From DASXHD01 sp036488725 (GTDB lineage: Bacteria; Myxococcota_A; Polyangia; Polyangiales; Polyangiaceae): DNA of 64,000 nt. Both the position numbers and the translations under genes were made by a program. Location: the NCBI GenBank assembly GCA_036488725.1, contig DASXHD010000058.1, positions 1 to 64,000 of the forward strand. The letters run 5' to 3'. The notes beneath the pieces are model-generated. The model did not search any database and was not told the DNA's origin. It saw nothing but the letters and a program-made list of their open reading frames with translations. Position 1 is the first letter of the stretch, and each line of letters opens with the position of its first letter. Shown piece after piece: positions 50,543 to 57,743 of this stretch.

Positions 50543-51415
50543 TCACAGCGCTTCGACGATCACATTTCTGCGGTCGGCGGCGCGCTCGGCGGCCTCGACG
50601 CTGATCATGTCGTCGTGACCTTCGAGATCGCGACGGCGCAACCCGAACGCCAAGAGGAGCGCGCGCGACGGCTCGAAGCCGAGATCGTCTTGATGCACGA
50701 AGAGGCGACCGAGCTGCTCGGTGTACGCGCGCGCGAGCGTTTGGAACGGGATGTTGTCGAACGCCTTCGCGCGACGGCGGCTCGCGGCGGCGGACGCGGC
50801 GAGCGCGACCGAGAGCGCGTGATAGACGGCGCGAAGCCGCGCGTCGCTCCGCGTCTTGCCGCGCTCGTGCTCGAGCACGCGCCGCAAGAAGTGGACGTTG
50901 AGCGGAACGTGGAACGACTCGTCGCGCGTGAGGATCGTCAGCATCTGACGAATCGTCGGGTGCGGCTTCGCCGAGCGGAGCGCGAGGCGGTACGTGGTCG
51001 AGCCAATCGTCTCGAACATCAAGTTGACGAGCACGATCGTCTCGGGCCGCTTGGCGCGCGCGTAGAGCTTGTAAAAAGTCGTCGTCGTCGGGCCCATCGG
51101 GCGCACGTCGCCGCCGAGCCAGCCGAGAAACTGGGTCAAGAGCTCGCGGTGCCAACCTTCTTCGTCGCCGTAGAGCTTGAGCGTCTCGGCGAGCTCGGGG
51201 TCCCACTTCTCGATGTCGCCGGCGATCTCGTGCGCTTGGCGCAAGCCCGACTCTTCCGCGCGAAACGCGGCGTTGAAAAACGCGATCGCGGCTTGTCGCT
51301 CCTCTTCGCTCGCCCAGGTGATGGGCTGCGTGAGGTCGAGCTTTTCGTCGTACATCCGCTCGCGGCGTTGCTTGAGGAGACGAAGCCAAAAAGAAGTAGG
51401 GCGATCCTGACTCAT
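50543..51415 (-). CDS. ferritin-like diiron protein
   Basis: The protein has 290 aa, all helical. A four-helix diiron pattern is visible: Glu54/55 (FRAEESG), E86xxH89 (EEGWH), Glu135 (LMFETIGS), and E166xxH169 (DESFH). This is the ligand set of ferritin-like oxidases and oxygenases, closer to AurF/desaturase-like members than to ferritin itself. Substrate unknown. It is divergent from the amidotransferase gene across ~70 bp. Function beyond a metal-dependent oxidation is not inferable. Confidence 0.75.
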   Translation of the reverse strand: MSQDRPTSFWLRLLKQRRERMYDEKLDLTQPITWASEEERQAAIAFFNAAFRAEESGLRQAHEIAGDIEKWDPELAETLKLYGDEEGWHRELLTQFLGWLGGDVRPMGPTTTTFYKLYARAKRPETIVLVNLMFETIGSTTYRLALRSAKPHPTIRQMLTILTRDESFHVPLNVHFLRRVLEHERGKTRSDARLRAVYHALSVALAASAAASRRRAKAFDNIPFQTLARAYTEQLGRLFVHQDDLGFEPSRALLLAFGLRRRDLEGHDDMISVEAAERAADRRNVIVEAL

Positions 51416-51484
51416 GCGCGGCACCACGCTGCTACCACAGCCCTTCGAGTTGCGCGAGACGTGACGATTCGCTACGAAAAAAGC

Positions 51485-52204
51485 ATGATGATCGTGCTTC
51501 GCACAGGCGACGCCGTCCCATCCATCGCGGCGCGTCGAGGTGAGTTTTTTCGCTGGATTCGCGAGTCGATCGGCGATGCGTGGACGCGCAGCTGGAGCGA
51601 GGTCGACCTCCGCGACCTCTCGGCCGCGCTGCCCGACCCGCGCTCGGCGGCGTTCGTGGTAACCGGCTCGGCGGCGAGCGTGACCGAGCGTGCGCCGTGG
51701 ATGCTGCGCGCGCAAGAATGGTTGAAGAATGCAACCATGCAGAATGCACCCATCTTGGGGATCTGCTTCGGCCATCAGATGCTCGCCGAGGCGCTCGGCG
51801 GGCGCGTCGTCAAAAATCCGCGCGGCCGCGAGATCGGCACCGTGAACGTCAAGCTCGAGCCGCACGCCGCGGAGGACGAAATCTTCGGCGAGATCGCGCG
51901 CGCGGCCGGCCACGAGATCCACGTGAACGCGACGCACGTCGACACCGTCGCCGATTTGCCCGCGGGCGCGCAGCGGCTCGCGACGACGTCGCTCGACGAC
52001 AATGCCGCGTTTCGCGTGCGACGCGCGTGGGGCGTGCAGTTTCATCCGGAGATCGACGGCGACTTGATGCGCGGCTATCTCCACGCGCGGCGCGACATCA
52101 TCGTCGCCGAGGGACTGCCGCACGAGGAGATGCTCGCGAGCGTCGCCGATGCGCCGCACGCGGTCGCGCTGATGCGCTCGTTCGCGCGCGCGGCGACGCG
52201 CTAG
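51485..52204 (+). CDS. class I glutamine amidotransferase-like protein
   Basis: The protein has 239 aa. The nucleophile elbow GICFGHQ has Cys94, and HPE supplies His187 and Glu189, so the catalytic triad is complete. Stand-alone proteins of this type (GuaA-GATase-like) hydrolyse Gln or gamma-glutamyl compounds such as gamma-glutamyl-polyamines. No synthetase partner is adjacent. Its TAG shares the CTAG at 52201-52204 with the stop of the convergent lipoprotein gene. Two adjacent ATGs at 51485/51488. Confidence 0.8.
   Translation: MMIVLRTGDAVPSIAARRGEFFRWIRESIGDAWTRSWSEVDLRDLSAALPDPRSAAFVVTGSAASVTERAPWMLRAQEWLKNATMQNAPILGICFGHQMLAEALGGRVVKNPRGREIGTVNVKLEPHAAEDEIFGEIARAAGHEIHVNATHVDTVADLPAGAQRLATTSLDDNAAFRVRRAWGVQFHPEIDGDLMRGYLHARRDIIVAEGLPHEEMLASVADAPHAVALMRSFARAATR
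51738..51748 (+). repeat. TGCAGNATGCA motif copy
   Basis: TGCAGAATGCA inside the amidotransferase gene, next to another AATGCA 9 bp upstream; local codons are unusually A/T-rich. Confidence 0.4.
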
Positions 52205-53241
52205 TCGCAAGGCGCGATCGGTTTCGGGTCGGGCACGACGTCGGTCGGGTTCGCGATCCGCTTGGCGGTGAAGCCGATGCCGATCGAGATGCCGGTGCAA
52301 GGCGTTCCGCTCGCGTTCGTGCCGTCGTCGAGAATGTCGCGTGCCTCTCGAATCTGTTGCGCGATGAAGTCGTAATCGGTCGGGTCGGTGCAAACCGCGG
52401 GCACGAGAAACGGCGCGATGGCGCGTCCCGAGGCGACGAGCGCCTCGGTGTCGAGGACGCCGGCGAGGGTGCCCGAGACCGTGCTCGGATCGCTCGAGCG
52501 CTCGAAGGTGACGATCGGATCTTTCACGACGAGCTCGAGAGGCTGGGGGGCGATCGGGATCTCGAGGACGAGCGGCGCGCCGGATCCACGGCCGACGAAC
52601 GTGCCGCGCGTCACGTACGCGGTGGCGAACGAAACGCGCGCGCCGGACGCGACCGTCGCTCCATCGATCGTCGACGACGCGACGACGGGCCTCGGCACGC
52701 TCGCATCGAACGGATCGCCCGTCACCGCCGCGCCGCCGAACGCGTGCGCCTCGAGCCCGACCGCGCTCGCCGCGGGATCGTCGGGCAAACCGGTCACTTC
52801 GATTTCGATCGTCGGCGCGCCCTTCGCGATCGCATCGGACATGGTGAGCGAAATCGACGGCAGGTCGGCCGCGGTTTCGAGGATCGGCAGGATCAGGCTC
52901 CCCCAGTTGTTGTCGATTCCGAAATCGCCGTCGGCTTGATTGAGCTTCGTCACGCCGTCGCCGAGCGTGCAGACCCCGACCGAGTCTTTCGTCGTCGTGC
53001 GCTGGTCGAGGTCGTAGCCGAACGAACGCCACGCCGTGTTCGTTTCGTCGCTCGGATCGTTCGGCGTGACGTCGCCGAGCCAGAGCCCGCTGATCGCGTA
53101 CGTGACGGTCGTCGTGCTCGCGGGCGTCGCGTCGACCGCGCTCGGCGGCGGCACCGGCTGTCCGGGGATCGCTTGGGGCGTCGCGTCGTTCATGCCGCCG
53201 CATGCCGCAGCGAGCCACAAGAAGGGAAGGAAAGATTTCAT
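52201..53241 (-). CDS. lipoprotein with long beta-rich domain
   Basis: The protein has 346 aa from the ATG at 53241, chosen because it opens a lipoprotein signal (MKSFLPFLWLAAAC, lipid Cys14). A Pro/Thr linker leads to a ~300-residue domain with alternating strands and few Cys (three). No family is recognised. Convergent with the amidotransferase gene, sharing the CTAG stop region. Confidence 0.7.
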   Translation of the reverse strand: MKSFLPFLWLAAACGGMNDATPQAIPGQPVPPPSAVDATPASTTTVTYAISGLWLGDVTPNDPSDETNTAWRSFGYDLDQRTTTKDSVGVCTLGDGVTKLNQADGDFGIDNNWGSLILPILETAADLPSISLTMSDAIAKGAPTIEIEVTGLPDDPAASAVGLEAHAFGGAAVTGDPFDASVPRPVVASSTIDGATVASGARVSFATAYVTRGTFVGRGSGAPLVLEIPIAPQPLELVVKDPIVTFERSSDPSTVSGTLAGVLDTEALVASGRAIAPFLVPAVCTDPTDYDFIAQQIREARDILDDGTNASGTPCTGISIGIGFTAKRIANPTDVVPDPKPIAPCD

Positions 53242-53325
53242 GCGCCGCCACTCAGCAACGCGCATGCCGATCGTTTTCGCCGCGAGTTTTCCGGCGATCG
53301 GAGCGGATGACTATGATCTCATCGG

Positions 53326-54267
53326 TCACGGTTGCATTCGGAGGATGCCGCCGGCGCCGCCGATCCACGTGCCGAGCGGGCCGTCGGTGACGGCGCGGAG
53401 ATCCCAGCCGGCGAGCGGCGCGAGCGTCGCCGGCTCGCCCGCGAATCGCACGGCGGTGCCATGTGCGCCGACCGCGAGCCAGCTGCGCGTTCCGAGCGGC
53501 GCGGCGACCGCGAAGAGATCCGTTTGGGTCGGGCTCGGCGACGCGTGCCAGCCCACGTCGTCGAGTCGCGTGAGGCGCGTGCCGCCGCCGCCCACCGCGA
53601 TGCCCGCGGCGTCGTCGCACGCGACCGCCCGCAACGTGGCCGTGCCGACCGATGCGTGTACTTTCCACGGATCGCCGAGGTCGGCGATCGATGCGTGGCC
53701 GACGATCGTGCCCTGCGCGCCGACGATCCAGACGTCGCGAAGGCCGGCGCACGCGCCGAAAAAATCGGCGCCGGTTCCGCTCGGCTCGGCGCGCCAAGGC
53801 TCGTGCGGCGCGGGCCGTCGGACGATGGTGCCGCCGTCGCCGACCGCGATCGCGCCGTACGTCGAGTAGACGACGGCGCGGAGCGCGCGATGCGTGACGC
53901 TCGGGGCGAGCTTCCACGCGTCGCCGTCGAGCTCGAGGATCGTTCCGTCGTCGCCGACCGCGACGGCCTCGCCGAGCCGAATCGCGACGCCGTGAAGCGC
54001 GGCGTGGGTGGGCGAGGTCATCGGCCGCCACGTCGGATCGGTCGCGCGGTAACGGAGCACGTGACCCGTTTCGCCGACCGCAAGCGCGGTGTCCTCGCCG
54101 CTCGCGATCGCGTCGATGCCCACGCCGGTGAACGCGGGCTCGAGCGGCGCGTGCGACGGCGCGGGGGCCTGCACGCGATCGCTGCGCATCGTCCGCGCGA
54201 GCACGAGCCCGACGATCGCCGCGAGGACCGCGAAGCCGATGAGGCCGTTGCGCCCGCGGCTCACGGG
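53326..54267 (-). CDS. membrane-anchored beta-propeller (YCF48/BNR-like) protein
   Basis: The protein has 313 aa from a GTG at 54267; a GTG at 54309 is an alternative. One helix at about 7-25 anchors it. The rest is about six repeats of the type GxxxAVGDDGTIL (TALAVGETGHVLR, EAVAVGDDGTILEL, GAIAVGDGGTIVRR, IAVGGGGTRLTR, WLAVGAHGTAVRF), which fold as a propeller related to YCF48 or BNR proteins. Likely periplasmic. Partner unknown. Transcribed toward the lipoprotein at 52201. Confidence 0.75.
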   Translation of the reverse strand, partial: PVSRGRNGLIGFAVLAAIVGLVLARTMRSDRVQAPAPSHAPLEPAFTGVGIDAIASGEDTALAVGETGHVLRYRATDPTWRPMTSPTHAALHGVAIRLGEAVAVGDDGTILELDGDAWKLAPSVTHRALRAVVYSTYGAIAVGDGGTIVRRPAPHEPWRAEPSGTGADFFGACAGLRDVWIVGAQGTIVGHASIADLGDPWKVHASVGTATLRAVACDDAAGIAVGGGGTRLTRLDDVGWHASPSPTQTDLFAVAAPLGTRSWLAVGAHGTAVRFAGEPATLAPLAGWDLRAVTDGPLGTWIGGAGGILRMQP

Positions 54268-54830
54268 ATCCGAAACGGCGGCGTCACGGCGGAGAGCGCC
54301 GGGATCCACGGTTCTTGGTCGCCAGCTTTTTTCGAATCAGCGAGCACGTCGGCTTTCGTTTTACCGCGCAATCGGTCGCGGACGACACGCTCATTTTTTC
54401 GGATGCCGCGGCGCACTCGCGGGCCGCGTACGCGCGCGCCGCCGCGTCGCCTGCGAGAGCGCGCCGCCCGGCCCGACGTGCGCCGCGAAAATGACCGGGC
54501 CGACCGCCGTCGTATGGGCCGCGCGACAAGAGATTGATCTCGCCGTCGGCGTCGATGTCCGCGACGCCGGCGATTGCGATCTTCGATGCGCTCGCGTGAG
54601 GCGCGCTGCTCCTCTTCGCGCTCGGCGCGTGCGCGAAGCCGCACGTTCGGCGCGACGCGAGCCCGCGAACGCTCGACGTCCGCGACGGTGCGAGACGCTT
54701 CGAGGTGACGAAACGCGAAGTCGAGCTCGTCAGTGCATGCTCGTCAAACGGGATTCATTGGGATTCGCCGCATTCAGTGGGATTCGTCGCGTCGGCGCTC
54801 TGGTCGTTCGCGTCGAGCGTGCTCGTCGCT
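54268..54830 (-). other. gene-poor stretch with degenerate coding traces
   Basis: No intact gene is convincing. On the minus strand three frames carry protein-like fragments in turn: a helical, Glu/Arg-rich piece (about 54600-54720), then SKIAIAGVADIDADGEIN (about 54540-54595), then a Lys/Asp-rich end (KTKADVLADSKKAGDQEPW) stopping at 54261. The DxDADGE segment recalls calcium-loop or prepilin-like sequences. The frame changes suggest a decayed gene. Plus-strand frames here are Arg-rich and unconvincing. Confidence 0.35.
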
Positions 54831-55385
54831 TCACCGCGGCGAGATGGGCGCGGGGCACCGGTCGTAAAGCTTGCAGGATGCACATTCTTTTCCGCGCCAA
54901 ATCCGGTCGAAACGCGCTTGCGCCGCGTCGAGCAAGACGTCGTCGTCGGTGAGGACGCCCATCTCGAAGTTGCGCCGCCCGTCGCCTTTCGCGCCGAGGC
55001 CCGCGCCGGTGAAGTTCGCGCTGCCGAGGTAGAGCGACGCTCCGTCGGTCGCGATCATCTTGAGGTGCACGCGCGGGCACATCTTCATTCGCGCGCGGAG
55101 CGGCTTCGCCTTCGCGAGCGAGCGCGTCATCGGTCCCGACGGCGCCGACGCGTGGAGGAGTCGCACGTCGACGCCGCGCTTCACGAGGTCGAGCAAATCG
55201 AACGCGATCGACGCGTATCGCCCGCTCGCCCGCGCTCGCGTGCCGATCGGCGCCTCGACGAGGAGCTCCTTGAGGTTCGCCGTCGAGATCCAAACCGACG
55301 TGCGCGCCGCGCGCACCAAGTCGATGAGCGCGTCGTAGTGATCGCGATCGACGAGAAGCCGCACGCGCGCGAGGCGGGCATCCAT
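54831..55385 (-). CDS. phospholipase D-like protein with C-terminal Cys cluster
   Basis: The protein has 184 aa. A single HKD-type site is seen: VHLKMIATDG followed by YLGSANFTGAG (His, Lys, then Asp replaced within the ATDG/SAN region), as in PLDc_2 domains. The last residues carry ECASCKLYDRCP, three Cys that could bind metal. A one-HKD protein would dimerise to form an active site, as in Nuc-type nucleases. It is divergent from the VanZ-like gene by 56 bp. Confidence 0.75.
   Translation of the reverse strand: MDARLARVRLLVDRDHYDALIDLVRAARTSVWISTANLKELLVEAPIGTRARASGRYASIAFDLLDLVKRGVDVRLLHASAPSGPMTRSLAKAKPLRARMKMCPRVHLKMIATDGASLYLGSANFTGAGLGAKGDGRRNFEMGVLTDDDVLLDAAQARFDRIWRGKECASCKLYDRCPAPISPR
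54872..54882 (+). repeat. TGCAGNATGCA motif copy
   Basis: TGCAGGATGCA, followed by CAT, inside the minus-strand PLD-like gene. Confidence 0.4.
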
Positions 55386-55441
55386 TCGCGCTCGCGAGCG
55401 TAGCAGGTGACATGCCGGAGCCGCACAATTAGGATGCCCGC

Positions 55442-55840
55442 GTGACTCGGGGAAAGCTCGCCGCGAAGCATGTCGCGTTGCCGCTCGCGCTCGGCGCGCT
55501 GAGCTACCTCGTTTGGCGATCGGCGCTTCCGTTTTGGCCATCGCACGTCGCCTTGTGGAAGAGCGCGCCGTCGGTGCTCCGCGATCACTTCGCCGACGGC
55601 GCGTGGGGCTGGGCGCTCGGCGCGTTCGTCTCGATCGTCTGGCTCGGCGAGCGCACGCCTCGTCGCGCGGCGTGGATCGGCGTCGCGGCGCTCGTCGCGG
55701 GCGGCGTCGAATGCTTGCAGTATGCACATGTCTTGCGCGGCGCGTTCGACCCCGTCGATCTCGTCGTTCAGGTGGGAGCCGTAGTCTTGGCCGCATCGAC
55801 GGTCGGAGGGACAAGGAAATGGATAAGCGCACCGGTTTGA
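55442..55840 (+). CDS. VanZ-like membrane protein
   Basis: The protein has 132 aa from a GTG at 55442, with about four helices. GVECLQYAHVLRGAFDPVDLVVQ matches the VanZ signature of Glu-x2-Gln before a loop with Arg and Asp-x2-Asp, though the final Asn-Gly segment is not conserved. VanZ-family roles outside teicoplanin resistance are unclear. It overlaps the next gene by 22 nt. Confidence 0.65.
   Translation: MTRGKLAAKHVALPLALGALSYLVWRSALPFWPSHVALWKSAPSVLRDHFADGAWGWALGAFVSIVWLGERTPRRAAWIGVAALVAGGVECLQYAHVLRGAFDPVDLVVQVGAVVLAASTVGGTRKWISAPV
55716..55726 (+). repeat. TGCAGNATGCA motif copy
   Basis: TGCAGTATGCA, preceded by CT and followed by CAT like the copy at 54872, inside the plus-strand VanZ-like gene. 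Confidence 0.4.
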
Positions 55841-56628
55841 CTCTTCTCGGAATGGCGGGCTTCGTCTTGCTCGCGGCAGGCAGCCAGCGGCGGACGTCGA
55901 TTTCCACCACCACGACGGTGACGACCTCGACGCCCGCGACGGTGACGCCGACCGCGTCGGCCAAGCCCGATCCGGAGGACGAGCCCGACCCGACGACCGA
56001 TTACAAGACGATCGACGACGCGAAGCTCGACGGAAAGAAATCGTACGGCAAGACGCTCTTGCTCAAAGTCTGGCGCGGGTCGACCGACGCTTCGAGCGTC
56101 ACGCTCTTCGTGTGCGGCAAGGTCGGCGGCTTTCTCAGCGTGAAGTATCCCGTCGAGCAGCGGGCGCTCGTGAAAGCGATCCCGTCGACGATTCCGATGC
56201 AGGGACACTGCCCGCGCGTCGTCCTGAAGATCACCGGCAAAGAGGCGTACACCGACGACCTCAAGGGCGACCTCCAAAAGGTGATGGACGTGACGCCGAA
56301 GGAAGCCGAGACGCTTCCGCCCGGCGTCGACTACGTGTCGATGGACGACATCAACATCGACGGAAAGAAAGCCGCGGGAAAAATCGCGCAGCTCAAGATG
56401 TACCGAGGCTCGACCGAGGAGAGCAAATTCACGGGCTATCCGTGCGGTAGCGCGGGCGGCGGCGGTCTCAACTTCGTCTACGTGAATTTCACGGCCGACC
56501 AAAAAGACATGGTGAAGGACATCTCGTCGTCGGCGCTCACGTGCGAGCCGGTGAAGATCAAGCTGACGACGCAGCAGGCCTACACGAGCACGTGGAACTC
56601 GCAGCTCGTCGGGGTCACGAAGGAGTGA
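55819..56628 (+). CDS. exported protein with tandem duplicated domain
   Basis: The protein has 269 aa from an ATG preceded by AAGGA. A hydrophobic N-terminus (8-20) then a Thr/Ser/Pro linker (25-55) suggest export and a stalk. Two ~95-residue repeats follow: one starts TIDDAKLDGKKSYGKTLLLKVWRGST...FVCG, the other SMDDINIDGKKAAGKIAQLKMYRGST...YPCG, each ending with a Cys and a KI(K)LTxQxAYT-type strand. Internal duplication is clear. Fold unknown; OB-like beta barrels are possible. Followed 2 nt later by the phosphatase gene. Confidence 0.7.
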   Translation: MDKRTGLTLLGMAGFVLLAAGSQRRTSISTTTTVTTSTPATVTPTASAKPDPEDEPDPTTDYKTIDDAKLDGKKSYGKTLLLKVWRGSTDASSVTLFVCGKVGGFLSVKYPVEQRALVKAIPSTIPMQGHCPRVVLKITGKEAYTDDLKGDLQKVMDVTPKEAETLPPGVDYVSMDDINIDGKKAAGKIAQLKMYRGSTEESKFTGYPCGSAGGGGLNFVYVNFTADQKDMVKDISSSALTCEPVKIKLTTQQAYTSTWNSQLVGVTKE

Positions 56629-56630
56629 CG

Positions 56631-57269
56631 ATGCTCGAGCTCTGGATGGTGCGTCACGGGCAGACTGATTTTTCGCGCGAGAATCGATTTTGCGGGTCGA
56701 TCGATCCGCCGCTCAGCGACGTCGGCCGGCGCATGGCCGACGCGCTCGGCGAGGTGCACGGAAAAGATCCGTGGGAGGCGATCTACTGCTCGCCGAGCAC
56801 ACGGGCGCGTCAGACCGTGGCGCCGCTCGCCGCGCGCGCGAAAATCGAGCCGGTCCTCGACGAGGGCCTCCGCGAAATTTCTTACGGCGACTGGGAGGGG
56901 ATGAAGCACGAAGAAGCGAAGGCGAAATTTCCGGACGTCTATGCGTATTGGGCGCAGGACACCGCGAGCCGCGCGACACCGGGCGGCGAGACGGCGTTCA
57001 TGGTCGCGTCGCGCGCCGCGCCGGTGATCGAGCGGATTCGTCGCGAGCATCCGAGCGGACGCGTGCTCGTCGTCTCGCACAAAGCGACGGTTCGCATTTT
57101 GGCCTGCGCCCTCCTCGGCATGGATGTTCGCTTGTTTCGCGAGCGCATCGGGCAACCGGTTTGCGCGCTCTCGTGCTTCAAGATCAAGCCTGGCGGCGCG
57201 GCAATGCTCGAGCGGCTGGGCGACGTCTCGCATCTCCCGCCCGACTTGCGCGAAGCCGAAGGGACCTGA
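56631..57269 (+). CDS. histidine phosphatase (phosphoglycerate mutase-like)
   Basis: The protein has 212 aa with AGGAGTGACG before the ATG. The catalytic RHG motif is at 8-10 (VRHGQ, His9). The acid residue lies in LREISYGDWEG, and the second His in VVSHKATVR. Length and motifs match the broad cobC/GpmB-like histidine phosphatase branch; the substrate may be a sugar phosphate or alpha-ribazole phosphate. It is the third gene of the run starting at 55442. Confidence 0.85.
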   Translation: MLELWMVRHGQTDFSRENRFCGSIDPPLSDVGRRMADALGEVHGKDPWEAIYCSPSTRARQTVAPLAARAKIEPVLDEGLREISYGDWEGMKHEEAKAKFPDVYAYWAQDTASRATPGGETAFMVASRAAPVIERIRREHPSGRVLVVSHKATVRILACALLGMDVRLFRERIGQPVCALSCFKIKPGGAAMLERLGDVSHLPPDLREAEGT

Positions 57270-57271
57270 GC

Positions 57272-57688
57272 TCACTCGAAGTCGGACCAGCGCATCGTGA
57301 CGAAGAGGCCGACGATGAGCGTCACGCCGATGCTCAGCGCGGCGCCGATTCGATCGTCGCCGGCGAGACGAAACACGAAGCCGATCATCGACGCGCCGAC
57401 GAGCAAATAGAAGCCCGCGCGTTTGCGGCTCCACGTGATGACCACGCCGAGGATCTCGCCGACCGACGCGAGCGCCGCGAGAAGCGCGTAGCTCGCGAAG
57501 CGATGCGCGATCTCGCTCGTCATGCCGAGCGGCCACCGCGACGGGTCGGCGAACGCGAACAAGAGCACCGCCGACAGCACGATCGCCGCGACCGCGCCGC
57601 ACGCCTTCATGCCGAGCGCGCCCTTCACGTGCGCCGGCAGCTCGCGTCGGTACGGCGCGAAAAACGAAGGCGGCCGCGGCTGGAGCAT
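57272..57688 (-). CDS. small integral membrane protein
   Basis: The protein has 138 aa with four predicted helices (about 28-46, 60-80, 85-103, 110-130). No motif or family is recognised. It abuts the histidine phosphatase tail to tail (2 bp) and is divergent from the TIM-barrel lipoprotein at 57744. Confidence 0.6.
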   Translation of the reverse strand: MLQPRPPSFFAPYRRELPAHVKGALGMKACGAVAAIVLSAVLLFAFADPSRWPLGMTSEIAHRFASYALLAALASVGEILGVVITWSRKRAGFYLLVGASMIGFVFRLAGDDRIGAALSIGVTLIVGLFVTMRWSDFE

Positions 57689-57743
57689 CACCGCAATTCT
57701 ACTCGAAATCGACTGAGCGCAGCGCTCGTGCGACGATGGACTC

